This document shows, piece by piece, positions 41,911-51,009 of a stretch of DNA of 64,000 nucleotides. The stretch is taken from contig OY282455.1 in NCBI GenBank assembly GCA_958296195.1, positions 3,765,809 through 3,829,808 on the forward strand, written 5' to 3'. A program made the translations under genes and the position numbers. This DNA is from an uncultured Pseudomonadales bacterium. GTDB taxonomy: Bacteria > Pseudomonadota > Gammaproteobacteria > Pseudomonadales > Azotimanducaceae. The number at the start of each line of letters is the position of its first letter. The stretch's first letter is position 1. Below the pieces are notes generated by a model. The model had not been told where the DNA came from. It worked only from the letters and a program-made list of their open reading frames with translations, and searched no databases.

Positions 41911-44598
41911 ATGAGCCATCCAAACCAATCGAGCTTGGCCGCGGCCATGCTGCTCGCGGTGGGCGCCATGTCGGCCTTGGCGCTCGATGCCCACGCCGCC
42001 GATGCGGGGGATGCAGCGGATGACGCGGTAGCCTGGGTGGAGGAGATCCTGGTGGAAGCAAGGCGGCGGGTGGAGAATCTGCAGGAGGTGCCGCTTTCCA
42101 TCACGGCGTTAACGGAGGGGGCGCTGCGGGATCTGGGCGTGGATGAAATCAAGGATCTGTCGTCCTTCTCTCCCGGTTTGGACATTGAGGGAGGCGTTGA
42201 CAACAACAGCACGCGCTTCTTTGTGCGGGGCGTTGGCACCGCCACCCCAAGCATCGGTTTTGAACCGGCTGTTCCCATCTACATCGACGACATCTACACC
42301 CCCTTGGGTCTTGGCGGCAACATCGACATTTTCTCCGTTGATCGCGTGGAGGTGCTGAGGGGGCCGCAAGGTACACTTTACGGCCGCAACAGCCTTGGCG
42401 GCGCGGTTAAGCTGTATTCAAGGGAATTTGGCGATGCCACCGAAGGCGCCGTTTCGGTAACGGTTGGAAGCTACGGCCAGCGCAACGTGAAAGGCGAGTT
42501 TCGGACGCCCGTGCTGGAGGACAGACTGTTTTTCGGCGTGGCGTACGCCTCAATCCAAAATGACGGCATCCAGGACAACGTCTATACGGACACCAAGGGG
42601 TGGGAGGACGACAAGCAGCTGTATCGCATTCGCGTCGAAGGGCGTCCCAACGAGACCCTGACCCTCAGGTACAGCTACGAGAGAAACGACTCCGCCGGCG
42701 CCGCGAAGCAAGTGCGGGTAAGACCCGGAACCCAGGGCCTCATCGACTTCAAGGCGCATGTCGGCGGTGCCGCCGCCTACAACAACGCTCTACGAAATGC
42801 CTACGCCGCAGGCCTGGATCCGACAGCCTACCCACTGTTGCCGGCAGGAGACGTCCCATTTGTCGTCGCGGCGAACAACCCTTTCGCGGGCAACGTTGAC
42901 AACATTTTCTCCGACATGATCGGCGACAACACCGTTGACCAGGAAAGTCATACTTGGAGTTTGGCCTGGGAGATCAAAGACGGCTATTCGATCCGCTATC
43001 TGGGTGCAGTCCGCGAGCAGTTCAATACGCGCTTGTTTGATATCGACGGCGGCCCCGCTGCGTATTTTCCGGGGTTCGAGGAGTTTTCATTTGAGGCGGA
43101 AACCCATGAACTCCGGCTGGAGCACCAATCGGAGCGCCTGAACGTGTCCGCCGGCGCCTTTTACTATGAGGAGGACTCGGATGGGCTGCAATTTTTCCAG
43201 AACCCCTTCTCCATCCCATTCGCGACAGCGAAAATCGAGGCGGCCACCGTGGCGGGGGACTTCAGTGTGCTGACGTTTGAACCCGTGCGGTTGATTCAAG
43301 ACCCCATGGGCAACCATACCGGGTCGAACGTCGTTCGGCTGAACAACGCTCTCCGTCAAAATACGGAGTCCACCGCGCTTTACCTCAACGTAGGCTATGA
43401 GGTCAACGAGAAACTGCGGTTGTCGTTTGGTGTGCGCTACACGGAGGACGACAAATTCGGCGAAACGCTCGTGGGCAACAATAACGAAGGCGCCTTCATA
43501 ACGGTCAGCACGGATACAACTCCCGGCACCGGCAATTTCACTCCGGTTGGCGGCCTTGGACAGTTCTTTTCCGCCAACGGTTTGTCGGCTGATGCGCTGC
43601 GGAATTTCATCGGCGTTTCCGGCCCCCCTCCCGTGCCGCCCGATAGGTTCGGGGCGATCAGCGACTTGCAGGCCAGCTTTGATGAAGTCACCTTTGAAGT
43701 CACGGCCGATTACTCATTGACCAAGGATTCCATAGTTTACGGTTCATTCAAGCAGGGGTTTCAGGGGGGGCATTTGTTCCCCATCGCCATACCCGATACG
43801 GTTCCTGTCCTAGACGCTCAAGGCAACGTTTCACAGACGGAGATCGGCGTTGATCCGATCACGTCGCCCCAGAAGATAAATGCGGTGGAAATCGGCTTCA
43901 AGACCACCATCGACGGGCGCATTCAGTGGAATGCGGCCGCCTACTGGTACGACTGGAAAGACATGATTCTGTTCCAGAGGTTTGAAGTAACCGGGGATCA
44001 GAACCTATTGGCGTCCTTTTCGGTTCCCGCAAACTCCGCCTCCGCGACCTCTCTGGGCATCGAGTCCGAGCTTCAGTACGTCGTGAATGAACATTTCGCG
44101 ATGTTCGCCAACGTCGCATACAACCACTTTGCATTGGATTCCGTGGTGCGCACGGACGCCGTCAATGGCGCTGTGGAAGTTAGGGATCAATTTGTCGATG
44201 ACTGGGTTGCCGCCAGTCCCGATTTTCAAGGCACGATGGGCCTTGAGTACTTCCATGACCTTGGCAACCTCGGCAAGCTGCGTTGGTGGGCGACCGTCGC
44301 CTACCGGGACAAAATCAGCGCCAATGGGCAGGCGTCGTTCCAGAAGGTCGGCCTGAACCTGCTGTCTCCGCGCCAGGTCGATGAAAACTTCTACAGCGCC
44401 AGCCACACGGACATTGGCGCGGGGGTCAGTTTTACAAGCCTTGAGGAGAACTGGCGGGTTGACCTGAGCGCAAGCAATCTACTCGACGAGCGGCGCCCCG
44501 AGGCCATCGTCAATTCGGTTCAAGGACGCTTCCTGGGTACGCTCGAAACATGGAACAGGCCGCGGGCCTGGGCATTGACGCTTTCATACGACTTCTGA
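41911..44598 (+). CDS. TonB-dependent outer-membrane receptor
   Basis: An 895-residue receptor. A signal peptide (AMLLAVGAMSALALDAHAA) precedes VEEILVEARRRVENLQEVPL (TonB-box region), a plug with VEVLRGPQGTLYGRNSLGGA and a barrel ending WALTLSYDF, a typical terminal phenylalanine. The ATG at 41911 follows GAGAGGAAAATC; an upstream in-frame extension of 28 codons is not needed. The plug motif is canonical, unlike the second receptor in this window. Substrate unknown. It stands alone between the accessory island and the convergent secretion operon. Confidence 0.94.
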   Translation: MSHPNQSSLAAAMLLAVGAMSALALDAHAADAGDAADDAVAWVEEILVEARRRVENLQEVPLSITALTEGALRDLGVDEIKDLSSFSPGLDIEGGVDNNSTRFFVRGVGTATPSIGFEPAVPIYIDDIYTPLGLGGNIDIFSVDRVEVLRGPQGTLYGRNSLGGAVKLYSREFGDATEGAVSVTVGSYGQRNVKGEFRTPVLEDRLFFGVAYASIQNDGIQDNVYTDTKGWEDDKQLYRIRVEGRPNETLTLRYSYERNDSAGAAKQVRVRPGTQGLIDFKAHVGGAAAYNNALRNAYAAGLDPTAYPLLPAGDVPFVVAANNPFAGNVDNIFSDMIGDNTVDQESHTWSLAWEIKDGYSIRYLGAVREQFNTRLFDIDGGPAAYFPGFEEFSFEAETHELRLEHQSERLNVSAGAFYYEEDSDGLQFFQNPFSIPFATAKIEAATVAGDFSVLTFEPVRLIQDPMGNHTGSNVVRLNNALRQNTESTALYLNVGYEVNEKLRLSFGVRYTEDDKFGETLVGNNNEGAFITVSTDTTPGTGNFTPVGGLGQFFSANGLSADALRNFIGVSGPPPVPPDRFGAISDLQASFDEVTFEVTADYSLTKDSIVYGSFKQGFQGGHLFPIAIPDTVPVLDAQGNVSQTEIGVDPITSPQKINAVEIGFKTTIDGRIQWNAAAYWYDWKDMILFQRFEVTGDQNLLASFSVPANSASATSLGIESELQYVVNEHFAMFANVAYNHFALDSVVRTDAVNGAVEVRDQFVDDWVAASPDFQGTMGLEYFHDLGNLGKLRWWATVAYRDKISANGQASFQKVGLNLLSPRQVDENFYSASHTDIGAGVSFTSLEENWRVDLSASNLLDERRPEAIVNSVQGRFLGTLETWNRPRAWALTLSYDF

Positions 44599-44633
44599 CC
44601 GAGGGAAGTCAGCCGCCTGAGAGGAATCGCTTA

Positions 44634-44658
44634 GGCGAGAGAGAAGCCGCTGCGGGCG
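44634..44658. repeat. 25-base sequence shared with 40843-40867
   Basis: It matches 23 of 25 bases of the sequence inside the HicB-like gene. Part of it also forms a perfect ten-base inverted repeat with 44714-44723 (CCGCTGCGGG and CCCGCAGCGG). It lies between convergent genes. Confidence 0.4.
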
Positions 44659-44755
44659 ATCTACGTCGCCGCCACCCGTGCCAAGAAGGGACTGCCTCTG
44701 TTTAGTTTCGGCACCCGCAGCGGATTTCTTGTTTGAGCGCCGCGGCGCATTGCGA

Positions 44756-45340
44756 CTAGGCCGCCTCGTCTTCGGCAACGCCGGTGAAGTAGGCGGAGAC
44801 AATCAACAGCAAGCGTGAATTCTGGGGTACGATGTCGAGGCGGTCCACGATCAGCTTCTTGGGGTAGGTGGCCAGCCGATGGAGCAGTTGCAGCTCCGCT
44901 CCCTGCCGATAGTTGACGTTGACCTGGGCCTGAATCCGCCACAGTCCAGGCGCCTCCGGCACCCGCTCGCTGACGCCGGAGCGAATGCGGGCGTTGCGGA
45001 ACTCCAACTGGCCCAGCGTCTCCGTCAAGGCCGCCTGCAGGCTGGCCTGCGCCAAGCCTTGGGTGTCCGCTCGCCAAAACAGGGCGGTCAACCGCTCGTT
45101 GCGTTGGCGCTCCGCATCGAAAGCCGCCGACCAGTCGTTTCCGCCAAGAATCCGCTCCGCGCGCGCCATGCGGTCGGCGGCGGCGACGTAGCCGTCATAG
45201 GCGACGACCATCCGGTCCCGCTGCAGGAGCGCCAAGAAAACCAATAGGATGAAGGCGATGCTCCAAGCCCCAAGGCGAAGCCGATTATTGGCGGCCAGCT
45301 CTGTGTACACCCGTTCCCAAGCGGCGAGCAAAGCCTTCAT
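44756..45340 (-). CDS. gspM: Type II secretion protein GspM-like
   Basis: A 194-residue bitopic protein with one membrane segment (GAWSIAFILLVFLALLQ, residues 24-40), then a helical stretch and a small ferredoxin-like periplasmic domain. This is the GspM layout, and its place as the last gene after gspL supports it. GspM binds GspL and stabilises the inner-membrane platform. Its start overlaps the gspL stop as ATGA. Sequence conservation in this family is low, so context carries weight. Confidence 0.75.
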   Translation of the reverse strand: MKALLAAWERVYTELAANNRLRLGAWSIAFILLVFLALLQRDRMVVAYDGYVAAADRMARAERILGGNDWSAAFDAERQRNERLTALFWRADTQGLAQASLQAALTETLGQLEFRNARIRSGVSERVPEAPGLWRIQAQVNVNYRQGAELQLLHRLATYPKKLIVDRLDIVPQNSRLLLIVSAYFTGVAEDEAA

Positions 45341-46398
45341 CGGACAATCCTCATGCTCAGTTCCAGCCGGTTTTCGCCCCGGGCCTGCTCAACCCGCACA
45401 TCGGCGAAGATTGGCTGCTCTTCAAGCAGGCGCACATATTCGACGGGGCTGGCTGCGGCATCCTCCACCACCACCTGCAGTTCGCCTTCCTGATAGCGCC
45501 ACTGGGTGAATTTCGCCTCCGGATTCGGCGTGGTCCGATCCACCACCCCCATCAGGTAGGCTTGGGACGGCGCAAGCAGCAGCTCGTTCAACCGTTCGTT
45601 GATTCGGTTTAGCCGGCGATGCCCGTCCCGAGCCGCCATGAACGGTGCGACCTCGTCCTGAATCAGGCTGAAGGACTCGTTGAAGGCGTCCTCCGCCAAG
45701 CCGTACTTCCATTGCCGCGCCTCCTGCCAAACCAACACCGTAGTCAGCACCATCGCCACCGCCGCCGCCAACCTGAGCTCGTTGCGCAGCAGCCACTCCC
45801 TCGGCGTGGTGTCGGCGGACCAGGGTTCAGCAAGAAGTTCATCCAACACCGGCGGAACTGCGGCCTCGGCCAAGCCCTGACGGTCCGCAAACCAAGCCAA
45901 GCGCTGCTCCGTGGGCGGCTGCGAGGACCAAAAGGCATCCTTAAGCAAACCGCTCCGCCAGCATTGAATCTCGAAGCCCTCATGGCATAGCTGCAAATGG
46001 ATGCCGTCCTCGCGCTGGGGACGGAACAGCGTTTCCGGCAGCACCAGGCATTGGCTTGGGTCAACGCCGGCTTCCGCCAGCATGGAGTTGCCGGACTCCA
46101 TGTCCACGGCGTCCGCATCCCAATACCACACCATGGCGTTGCCACCGGACCAGACGGCGAAGTGGCCGGTTCGTTCAAACGGGCTCCAACTCGACGCCTG
46201 CAGGGCCAGGGCCGCCTCCCGCTTGGCCCGAGGCACATGCTCGAAGCTTTCGCAGCGGTACAGGCACAGGCCCCGACCCAAAATCCAGTGCGGACGCAGG
46301 GAGTGAAAGGGCAGCAGCACCACGCCGCCCCGGTTCTGCAGCAGGTTGGGGCTTCTAGAGAAGCGCCGCCGCAGGTCTTGCAGGAGCTTCGGTATCAT
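45337..46398 (-). CDS. gspL: Type II secretion protein GspL-like
   Basis: A 353-residue protein with a cytoplasmic half of about 200 residues, a membrane segment (LAAAVAMVLTTVLVWQEA) and a periplasmic tail. This is the GspL plan, in which the cytoplasmic domain recruits the GspE ATPase. The ATG at 46398 overlaps gspK by 44 bases; the frame is open for 19 more codons. It follows gspK and overlaps gspM. Confidence 0.75.
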   Translation of the reverse strand: MIPKLLQDLRRRFSRSPNLLQNRGGVVLLPFHSLRPHWILGRGLCLYRCESFEHVPRAKREAALALQASSWSPFERTGHFAVWSGGNAMVWYWDADAVDMESGNSMLAEAGVDPSQCLVLPETLFRPQREDGIHLQLCHEGFEIQCWRSGLLKDAFWSSQPPTEQRLAWFADRQGLAEAAVPPVLDELLAEPWSADTTPREWLLRNELRLAAAVAMVLTTVLVWQEARQWKYGLAEDAFNESFSLIQDEVAPFMAARDGHRRLNRINERLNELLLAPSQAYLMGVVDRTTPNPEAKFTQWRYQEGELQVVVEDAAASPVEYVRLLEEQPIFADVRVEQARGENRLELSMRIVR

Positions 46399-47359
46399 CT
46401 TCGGGAAACTGCTCCCAATACTGGTAATCCTTGCGCCAAGGCGCATCGTCTGCAAAAGGCGTCAATTCAATGCCGGCGAGCAGGCGTTGGCTGCGGTCGG
46501 GACGCCACATGGCAAGCCGCACAAAACGCGAGGGACGCCGCAGCACCTCGCTCTCTTCAATGCCGGTGACGATGGTGCCGGTTTGCTCAAAGAGAGGCTG
46601 CAGATACATGATGGGTCCCCGCTCGCGCATTTGCAGCACTTTCTCCGCACCGGTCGCGTCAACGCCCAGCATCGCGGCCACCAACTCCCTCGGCATCGTA
46701 TTGAAATTGTAGCCTGCCGGCGGGCGCACCGTCAGCAACGGCTTTGCTCGGCGCCACTGATCAGGCGTCATCAGTTCAGCAAAGCCAAGCACCCGCCTGA
46801 ATTCCACCGGCGTGATCATGATCCAATTAGGAGGCGGCGGCAGGCGGCGCTGCAAGTAAGCGAACCGCTCAGCGCCGTTCAAGGTCAGGTTGGAGTCATC
46901 GTCAATGTAGTCCAAGGTGCGGAATCTTGCTCTAGTGCGGTTGGCCGCGCTCACACCAACCCACTTCAGCAGGGCTTCAAGAGGCCAGGCCTGGGGTCGA
47001 TTCAGGGAAACTAGGCCGAACTCATCCTGCAAAGCGATGCGCCAGCCGCCAAGGCCCTGGTATGGGGTTCCATCCATCCACAACTCGCCATCCCCCTTCT
47101 GCGGCACCGCCGTGAAGCCATCGGTGAAGCTTTGCTGCTCGAACATAAGCAGGCCGCGGTAGTTCATGGGGTTGGTGGCGAGCAAATAAAGCAGCGTGGC
47201 TTCAGTGCTGCGCCGGTCCAAGTCTTCTTGAAGGGTGCGCTTGATGCGGATGGCCTGTTCGACGTTGGCGTTTACCGTGCTGTCGATGTAGGCGGCCAGC
47301 ACAGCCAAGCCGGCAAGGATCCAAAGGGTGGCCACCAAAATGAAACCGCCGGACTTCAT
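46355..47359 (-). CDS. gspK: Type II secretion minor pseudopilin GspK
   Basis: A 334-residue pseudopilin. A very short leader (MKSGG) precedes FILVATLWILAGLAVLAAYI, the class III signal and membrane helix, without the usual glutamate at position 5, as is common in GspK. The globular part contains NFNTMPRELVAAMLGV, the typical helix-hairpin-helix-like region. GspK caps the pseudopilus tip with GspI and GspJ. It overlaps gspJ by four bases. Confidence 0.87.
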   Translation of the reverse strand: MKSGGFILVATLWILAGLAVLAAYIDSTVNANVEQAIRIKRTLQEDLDRRSTEATLLYLLATNPMNYRGLLMFEQQSFTDGFTAVPQKGDGELWMDGTPYQGLGGWRIALQDEFGLVSLNRPQAWPLEALLKWVGVSAANRTRARFRTLDYIDDDSNLTLNGAERFAYLQRRLPPPPNWIMITPVEFRRVLGFAELMTPDQWRRAKPLLTVRPPAGYNFNTMPRELVAAMLGVDATGAEKVLQMRERGPIMYLQPLFEQTGTIVTGIEESEVLRRPSRFVRLAMWRPDRSQRLLAGIELTPFADDAPWRKDYQYWEQFPEDDTEAPARPAAALL

Positions 47360-47937
47360 TCACCTTCACCCGTCTTTTGATCATCGATCAGAAAATTAAG
47401 CACGGGCTCCGGATGCAGAGCCAAGCCGGCCAGCCAGAGCACCCGGCCGTCCTCCGCAGTTAGGCGCACGAGGCTGGGAATCCATTGGCGGGTTTGCGGC
47501 AGAGCCCGCCATTGGGTGCGCCACTCGCCATCCCTGCCGGCGTATTCAAACCTCAGGGCGGCGTCGGGTTCCTGCAAGACGGTCCAGCCCAGCTCGTCGC
47601 CCTCCGCGTAGCGCACGGAATCGTCATCGGCAATGGACCACCTGATTTTGCGCGGCAGGCCCGGCGGCGCATTCAGGGGCTCCAGCGTGACGCCCTCAAA
47701 GGCCGCGGCGTCGCCGATGAAGTTTCGATCGGGGGCCAGATAGGGCACCATGGCGCCAACCGTGGAGGTGAACCAGCGCTGCTGCATGGCAAGGGAGGCG
47801 GCCCGTCCACTATGGCGTTGCACGGCCTCCATGCCGGCAAGGAAAAATCCCAACCCCTGAACGAGCAAAGTGCTGAGCAAGGAGGCGAACACCAAAACCA
47901 CCAGCATCTCCAACAAGGAGACCCCGGCGCCACCCAT
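47356..47937 (-). CDS. gspJ: Type II secretion minor pseudopilin GspJ
   Basis: A 193-residue minor pseudopilin. The prepilin motif is MGGAG followed by VSLLEMLVVLVFASLLSTLL, cleaved by the prepilin peptidase after glycine. The ATG at 47937 gives a normal short leader, though no strong Shine-Dalgarno sequence is seen. A TTG at 48060 with GGGAGG before it would give a leader of over 40 residues. The soluble part has RFEYAGRDGEWRTQW, usual for GspJ. It is part of the tip complex. Confidence 0.82.
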   Translation of the reverse strand: MGGAGVSLLEMLVVLVFASLLSTLLVQGLGFFLAGMEAVQRHSGRAASLAMQQRWFTSTVGAMVPYLAPDRNFIGDAAAFEGVTLEPLNAPPGLPRKIRWSIADDDSVRYAEGDELGWTVLQEPDAALRFEYAGRDGEWRTQWRALPQTRQWIPSLVRLTAEDGRVLWLAGLALHPEPVLNFLIDDQKTGEGE

Positions 47938-48084
47938 GCGCCAACCCGCTGTCCGGCTGCCCCTGTAGGCACCGAAGCGGCCCCGTTGCGGGGCGTCCCC
48001 AGGCTGCTTTCCCACTGCCTGGAGTGCATTTGCCTGACGCAAGCTACCCGACGTTATCAAGAATCCTCCCACAGACAACCTGCG

Positions 48085-48534
48085 CTAGCCAGGCTGCTCA
48101 AAGACGGGCCGCACCAACTGATGGCCGACCAGTCGCAGGCGGTAGCGGCCAAGCACCCGCTCACCCTCGCTGGCGGTGAGGTCAACTTCATAGAGACCAA
48201 GGCGAAAGCTGGCGAGAAGGCCAGCGTCGTTCTGCCCCTCCCGATGGGCCTCCAAGCGCCGCGCCGACCAATTGAACCGCATCCCTTGGACCTCAAACTC
48301 GCCCTCCCCCTCGGTGGTGAGGTTCATGGTCGCAAGGCGCTCCACCGCCTGACGCACCAACGGCGCTTGGCGGACGGCGTCGCTGGCCTTTATCAAGGTG
48401 GTGACATTGGTGGAATAGAGGCTGTAAAGGGCCATGGCGCCGCCGGCGAAGACCGCCAAGGCCACGATGGCCTCCAGGATGGTGAAGCCGGCCTGAACCG
48501 AAAACCTGCCCCTAGCTGCCATGCTCCGCCGCAT
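48085..48534 (-). CDS. gspI: Type II secretion minor pseudopilin GspI
   Basis: A 149-residue minor pseudopilin with leader MRRSMAARGRFSVQAG and helix FTILEAIVALAVFAGGAMAL, including the conserved glutamate at position 5. The frame is open much further upstream, but the ATG at 48534 best fits a prepilin leader. GspI nucleates the pseudopilus tip with J and K. The gap to gspH is 119 bases, longer than elsewhere in this operon. Confidence 0.82.
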   Translation of the reverse strand: MRRSMAARGRFSVQAGFTILEAIVALAVFAGGAMALYSLYSTNVTTLIKASDAVRQAPLVRQAVERLATMNLTTEGEGEFEVQGMRFNWSARRLEAHREGQNDAGLLASFRLGLYEVDLTASEGERVLGRYRLRLVGHQLVRPVFEQPG

Positions 48535-48653
48535 CCCTATGCCGAATCGCCGCACCGCACCGGTCGCGGCGCACAAAGAGGGCGGCGGCGGAATTCCACC
48601 TTGGTTGTCCGGATCCCCGCGTCCGCAAACATTGTTGACGCCCGCAACAAGGC

Positions 48654-49154
48654 TCAAGGGATCCGGCAGAACGGGGCTTGCAGGCTGTATGCCTCCCGCC
48701 GACCCTGCGCGTCGATCAGGGTTAGGCGAGCCCCTAGACAAACGCCGTTGGCGCGCACCAGCAGCGGCCGGTCCAGCTCCATGCGCCAGTTGGGTGGCAA
48801 ACCGAGTTCATGCCGCAGATGGCCGGGCGCCGCCACGTTCAAGTGTGCATCCTCGGCCGGCGGCAGTTCCGCCTCCTCCGGCCAAACCACCAAGTCCCGT
48901 CCGGCCAGAGCCGCTTCGGCGCCTAGGCGGGCGACTTCATCAAGCACCAAGTCCCGGTCCGAACGCCGGACAAGGGAACCATAGAGGTTTTGCAAGTTCG
49001 GCAGGGCCAAAGCCATGGCGGCGCCGAGAACAACCAGCACCACAATGAGCTCAAGCAGGGTGAAGCCCGCGCCCGCCCGCTTGGAGTGCTTGTACACTGG
49101 ACGCAGCCGCCTTGCAGCGCCCTCAATTGTCCGCCAGAAAACCCACTTCGGCAT
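48654..49154 (-). CDS. gspH: Type II secretion minor pseudopilin GspH
   Basis: A 166-residue pseudopilin. After a long leader, RAGAG precedes FTLLELIVVLVVLGAAMALA, the prepilin cleavage site and helix. The start could be ATG 49154 (GAGGG upstream), GTG 49166 or a GTG at 49097 giving a short leader. It overlaps the end of gspG. GspH is a minor component of the pseudopilus near the tip. Confidence 0.8.
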   Translation of the reverse strand: MPKWVFWRTIEGAARRLRPVYKHSKRAGAGFTLLELIVVLVVLGAAMALALPNLQNLYGSLVRRSDRDLVLDEVARLGAEAALAGRDLVVWPEEAELPPAEDAHLNVAAPGHLRHELGLPPNWRMELDRPLLVRANGVCLGARLTLIDAQGRREAYSLQAPFCRIP

Positions 49155-49599
49155 TGATGCCCTCACCGCCCTCGGCGGAGTCCGCGCCTAGGGAATAGAG
49201 CGCAAAACCCTGCAGGTTGTCGGCGGGAAACTTGTAAACGTATGGGGTGCGCCAAGGGTCCAACGGCAATTCGTCCTCAAGGTAGGGGCCGTCCCAATAG
49301 TCGGCCGCTTCCGGCGGCGGGTTCATCAAGGCGGCAAGGCCCTCGGCGGTGGTTGGATATTGGCCCACATCCAGGCGATAGGTTTGCAGCGCTCCCTTGA
49401 GCATCTTGACCTGCGTGTCGGCCGCCTTGACCTTGGAACTGTCCACCCGCCCGAACAGGCGCGGCCCGACCAAGCCGGTCAGCAGACCCATGATGACCAG
49501 CACCACCATCAATTCGATCAGCGAAAAGCCGGCACCCTCCGAACGCCGCCGGCCGCTCGCGCAAGCCCCGCCGCCAATCCTGTGCTTCATCGCCCGCAT
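49123..49599 (-). CDS. gspG: Type II secretion major pseudopilin GspG
   Basis: A 158-residue major pseudopilin. RRSEGAG precedes FSLIELMVVLVIMGLLTGLV, then DTQVKMLKGALQTYRLDVGQ and YPTTAEGLAALMNPP, ending in the calcium-loop region DPWRTPYVYKFPADN. These are strong GspG features. The ATG at 49599 follows GAGGG at seven bases. This subunit polymerises into the pseudopilus that pushes substrates through the secretin. Confidence 0.95.
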   Translation of the reverse strand: MRAMKHRIGGGACASGRRRSEGAGFSLIELMVVLVIMGLLTGLVGPRLFGRVDSSKVKAADTQVKMLKGALQTYRLDVGQYPTTAEGLAALMNPPPEAADYWDGPYLEDELPLDPWRTPYVYKFPADNLQGFALYSLGADSAEGGEGINAEVGFLADN

Positions 49600-49662
49600 T
49601 GCCAAACCCTCTTCGCACTCACTCCACTAAAAACGCTTTCTCCGGCAAGGATTGCTCCCTCA

Positions 49663-49702
49663 AGCGCCCCGGCTGATTGGCCCCCTTGCGAGGGGCCGTC
49701 CC
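49663..49702. repeat. Dispersed copy of the 42-base palindromic repeat
   Basis: It contains CGCCCCGGCTGA and CCCCTTGCGAGGGG, aligning with the tandem unit at 18974-19093. It lies in the gap between gspG and gspF, outside coding sequence. A degenerate second unit may follow to about 49725. Confidence 0.5.
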
Positions 49703-49728
49703 GAGCACTCCCAGCCCAGCTAATGGCT

Positions 49729-50925
49729 TTAGAGCATGCCTTCATTGATGCTGGTGATCGCCAGGATGATGCCGACCATGATCAAGCCCAAAAAGCCGCC
49801 GATCAATAATATCGCCAGCGGCTCCACCAAGTTCAAGAAGCGCTGCATGCGCCGGCTGCTGTTCTCTTGGTACAGGTTCGCCAGCGAACGCAGCATTTCC
49901 GCCAGTCGGCCGGACTTTTCGCCGACCCGAATCAGATTGTAGCCCGTGGGCGTCAAGGCGTCTTGCCGCTCCAGGGCTGCGGACAGGGCGACGCCGCTGC
50001 GCACGGCGGCGGCGGTGCGCTCCAAGCCGTCCCGCCGCCGGGACACCCGAACGCCGCGCAAGGCCAAAGTAAGGGCGTCCATGAGTTCGACCCGGCTGAA
50101 CAGCATGGCGCTCATCACCGAAGCCCAACGGGCCGTGTCCGCTTCCGAAAACCAGTCCTTGAGCACCGGCAGCCGAGCGCCGAAATCCAAAAGGCTTTGG
50201 CGCACCGCGGCTTGGCGCAGCAGCAGCACGGCGGCGGCGGCGCCTCCGCCCAACGCGGCGAAGACCAGCAAGCTGTTGTCGTTGAACCAAAGCCCGGTGC
50301 GCAGAATGACCTCCGCGAGCAGGGGCAGTGCGTTGCCCTCATCAAGGAGGTTGGAGAAGCGCGGCACCACGAACACGAACACGAATAAGACCGCCGCCAA
50401 CCCGGCGGTGATCAAAATCGCCGGATAGGTCAGGGCGCTGCGGAAGTCCGCCGCCACCTTGCGGTCATACTCCAATTGCGAGACGGCTTGGCGCAGGGCC
50501 TCGGCCAACTGCCCGCTCAACTCCCCCGCCGCCGCCAACTGGAGAACATAGTCCGGCAGCGGCAGCCGGCTTTCCTTGAGGGCGTCCAAGAAGCTGCGGC
50601 CCCGGGTCAACTCCGCGCCAATGCGGGAAAACGCCTCGGCCAAGACCGCGTGGTGGCTGCCGCGGCTCTGCGCCTGAACGGCCTCGCTCATGGAAACGCC
50701 GGCTTCAAGCAGAGTGGCGAGTTCGTGCAAAGCCACCGTCAGGTCTTGCGGACGCAGCCGCCGCCGCAAAAGCCCGGGGGACGACGGCTGCCGCTCGACA
50801 ACCTCAACGACGGTCTGGCCATCGTCGTTCAGGCGGCGAATGGCGTCACTGACGGAATCGGCCTTGAACTGCCCCTTGTGCAGAACGCCTTGCCGGTCAA
50901 CGTACTCGTAGTCGTATTCAGGCAC
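49729..50925 (-). CDS. gspF: Type II secretion inner-membrane protein GspF
   Basis: A 398-residue platform protein with two T2SSF domains. ELATLLEAGVSMSEAV and YPAILITAGLAAVLFVFVFV belong to the first, SVMSAMLFSRVELMDALTLA and LIGGFLGLIMVGIILAI to the second. It contains three membrane segments. The GTG at 50925 gives VPEYDYEYVDRQG, the usual start; the frame opens earlier. It follows gspE at 84 bases. Confidence 0.93.
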   Translation of the reverse strand: MPEYDYEYVDRQGVLHKGQFKADSVSDAIRRLNDDGQTVVEVVERQPSSPGLLRRRLRPQDLTVALHELATLLEAGVSMSEAVQAQSRGSHHAVLAEAFSRIGAELTRGRSFLDALKESRLPLPDYVLQLAAAGELSGQLAEALRQAVSQLEYDRKVAADFRSALTYPAILITAGLAAVLFVFVFVVPRFSNLLDEGNALPLLAEVILRTGLWFNDNSLLVFAALGGGAAAAVLLLRQAAVRQSLLDFGARLPVLKDWFSEADTARWASVMSAMLFSRVELMDALTLALRGVRVSRRRDGLERTAAAVRSGVALSAALERQDALTPTGYNLIRVGEKSGRLAEMLRSLANLYQENSSRRMQRFLNLVEPLAILLIGGFLGLIMVGIILAITSINEGML

Positions 50926-51009
50926 GGCGCTGCAATTCCTCAAACATGGCGCACAACGAGCCACGAACGATTCGGTGGTTCATCACAACGGCGCAGCCGG
51001 ACATGGGGG

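Noticed and set aside
47485-48984. 499-codon plus-strand frame opposite gspH-J
   Set aside because: Antisense to pseudopilin genes with good prepilin motifs.
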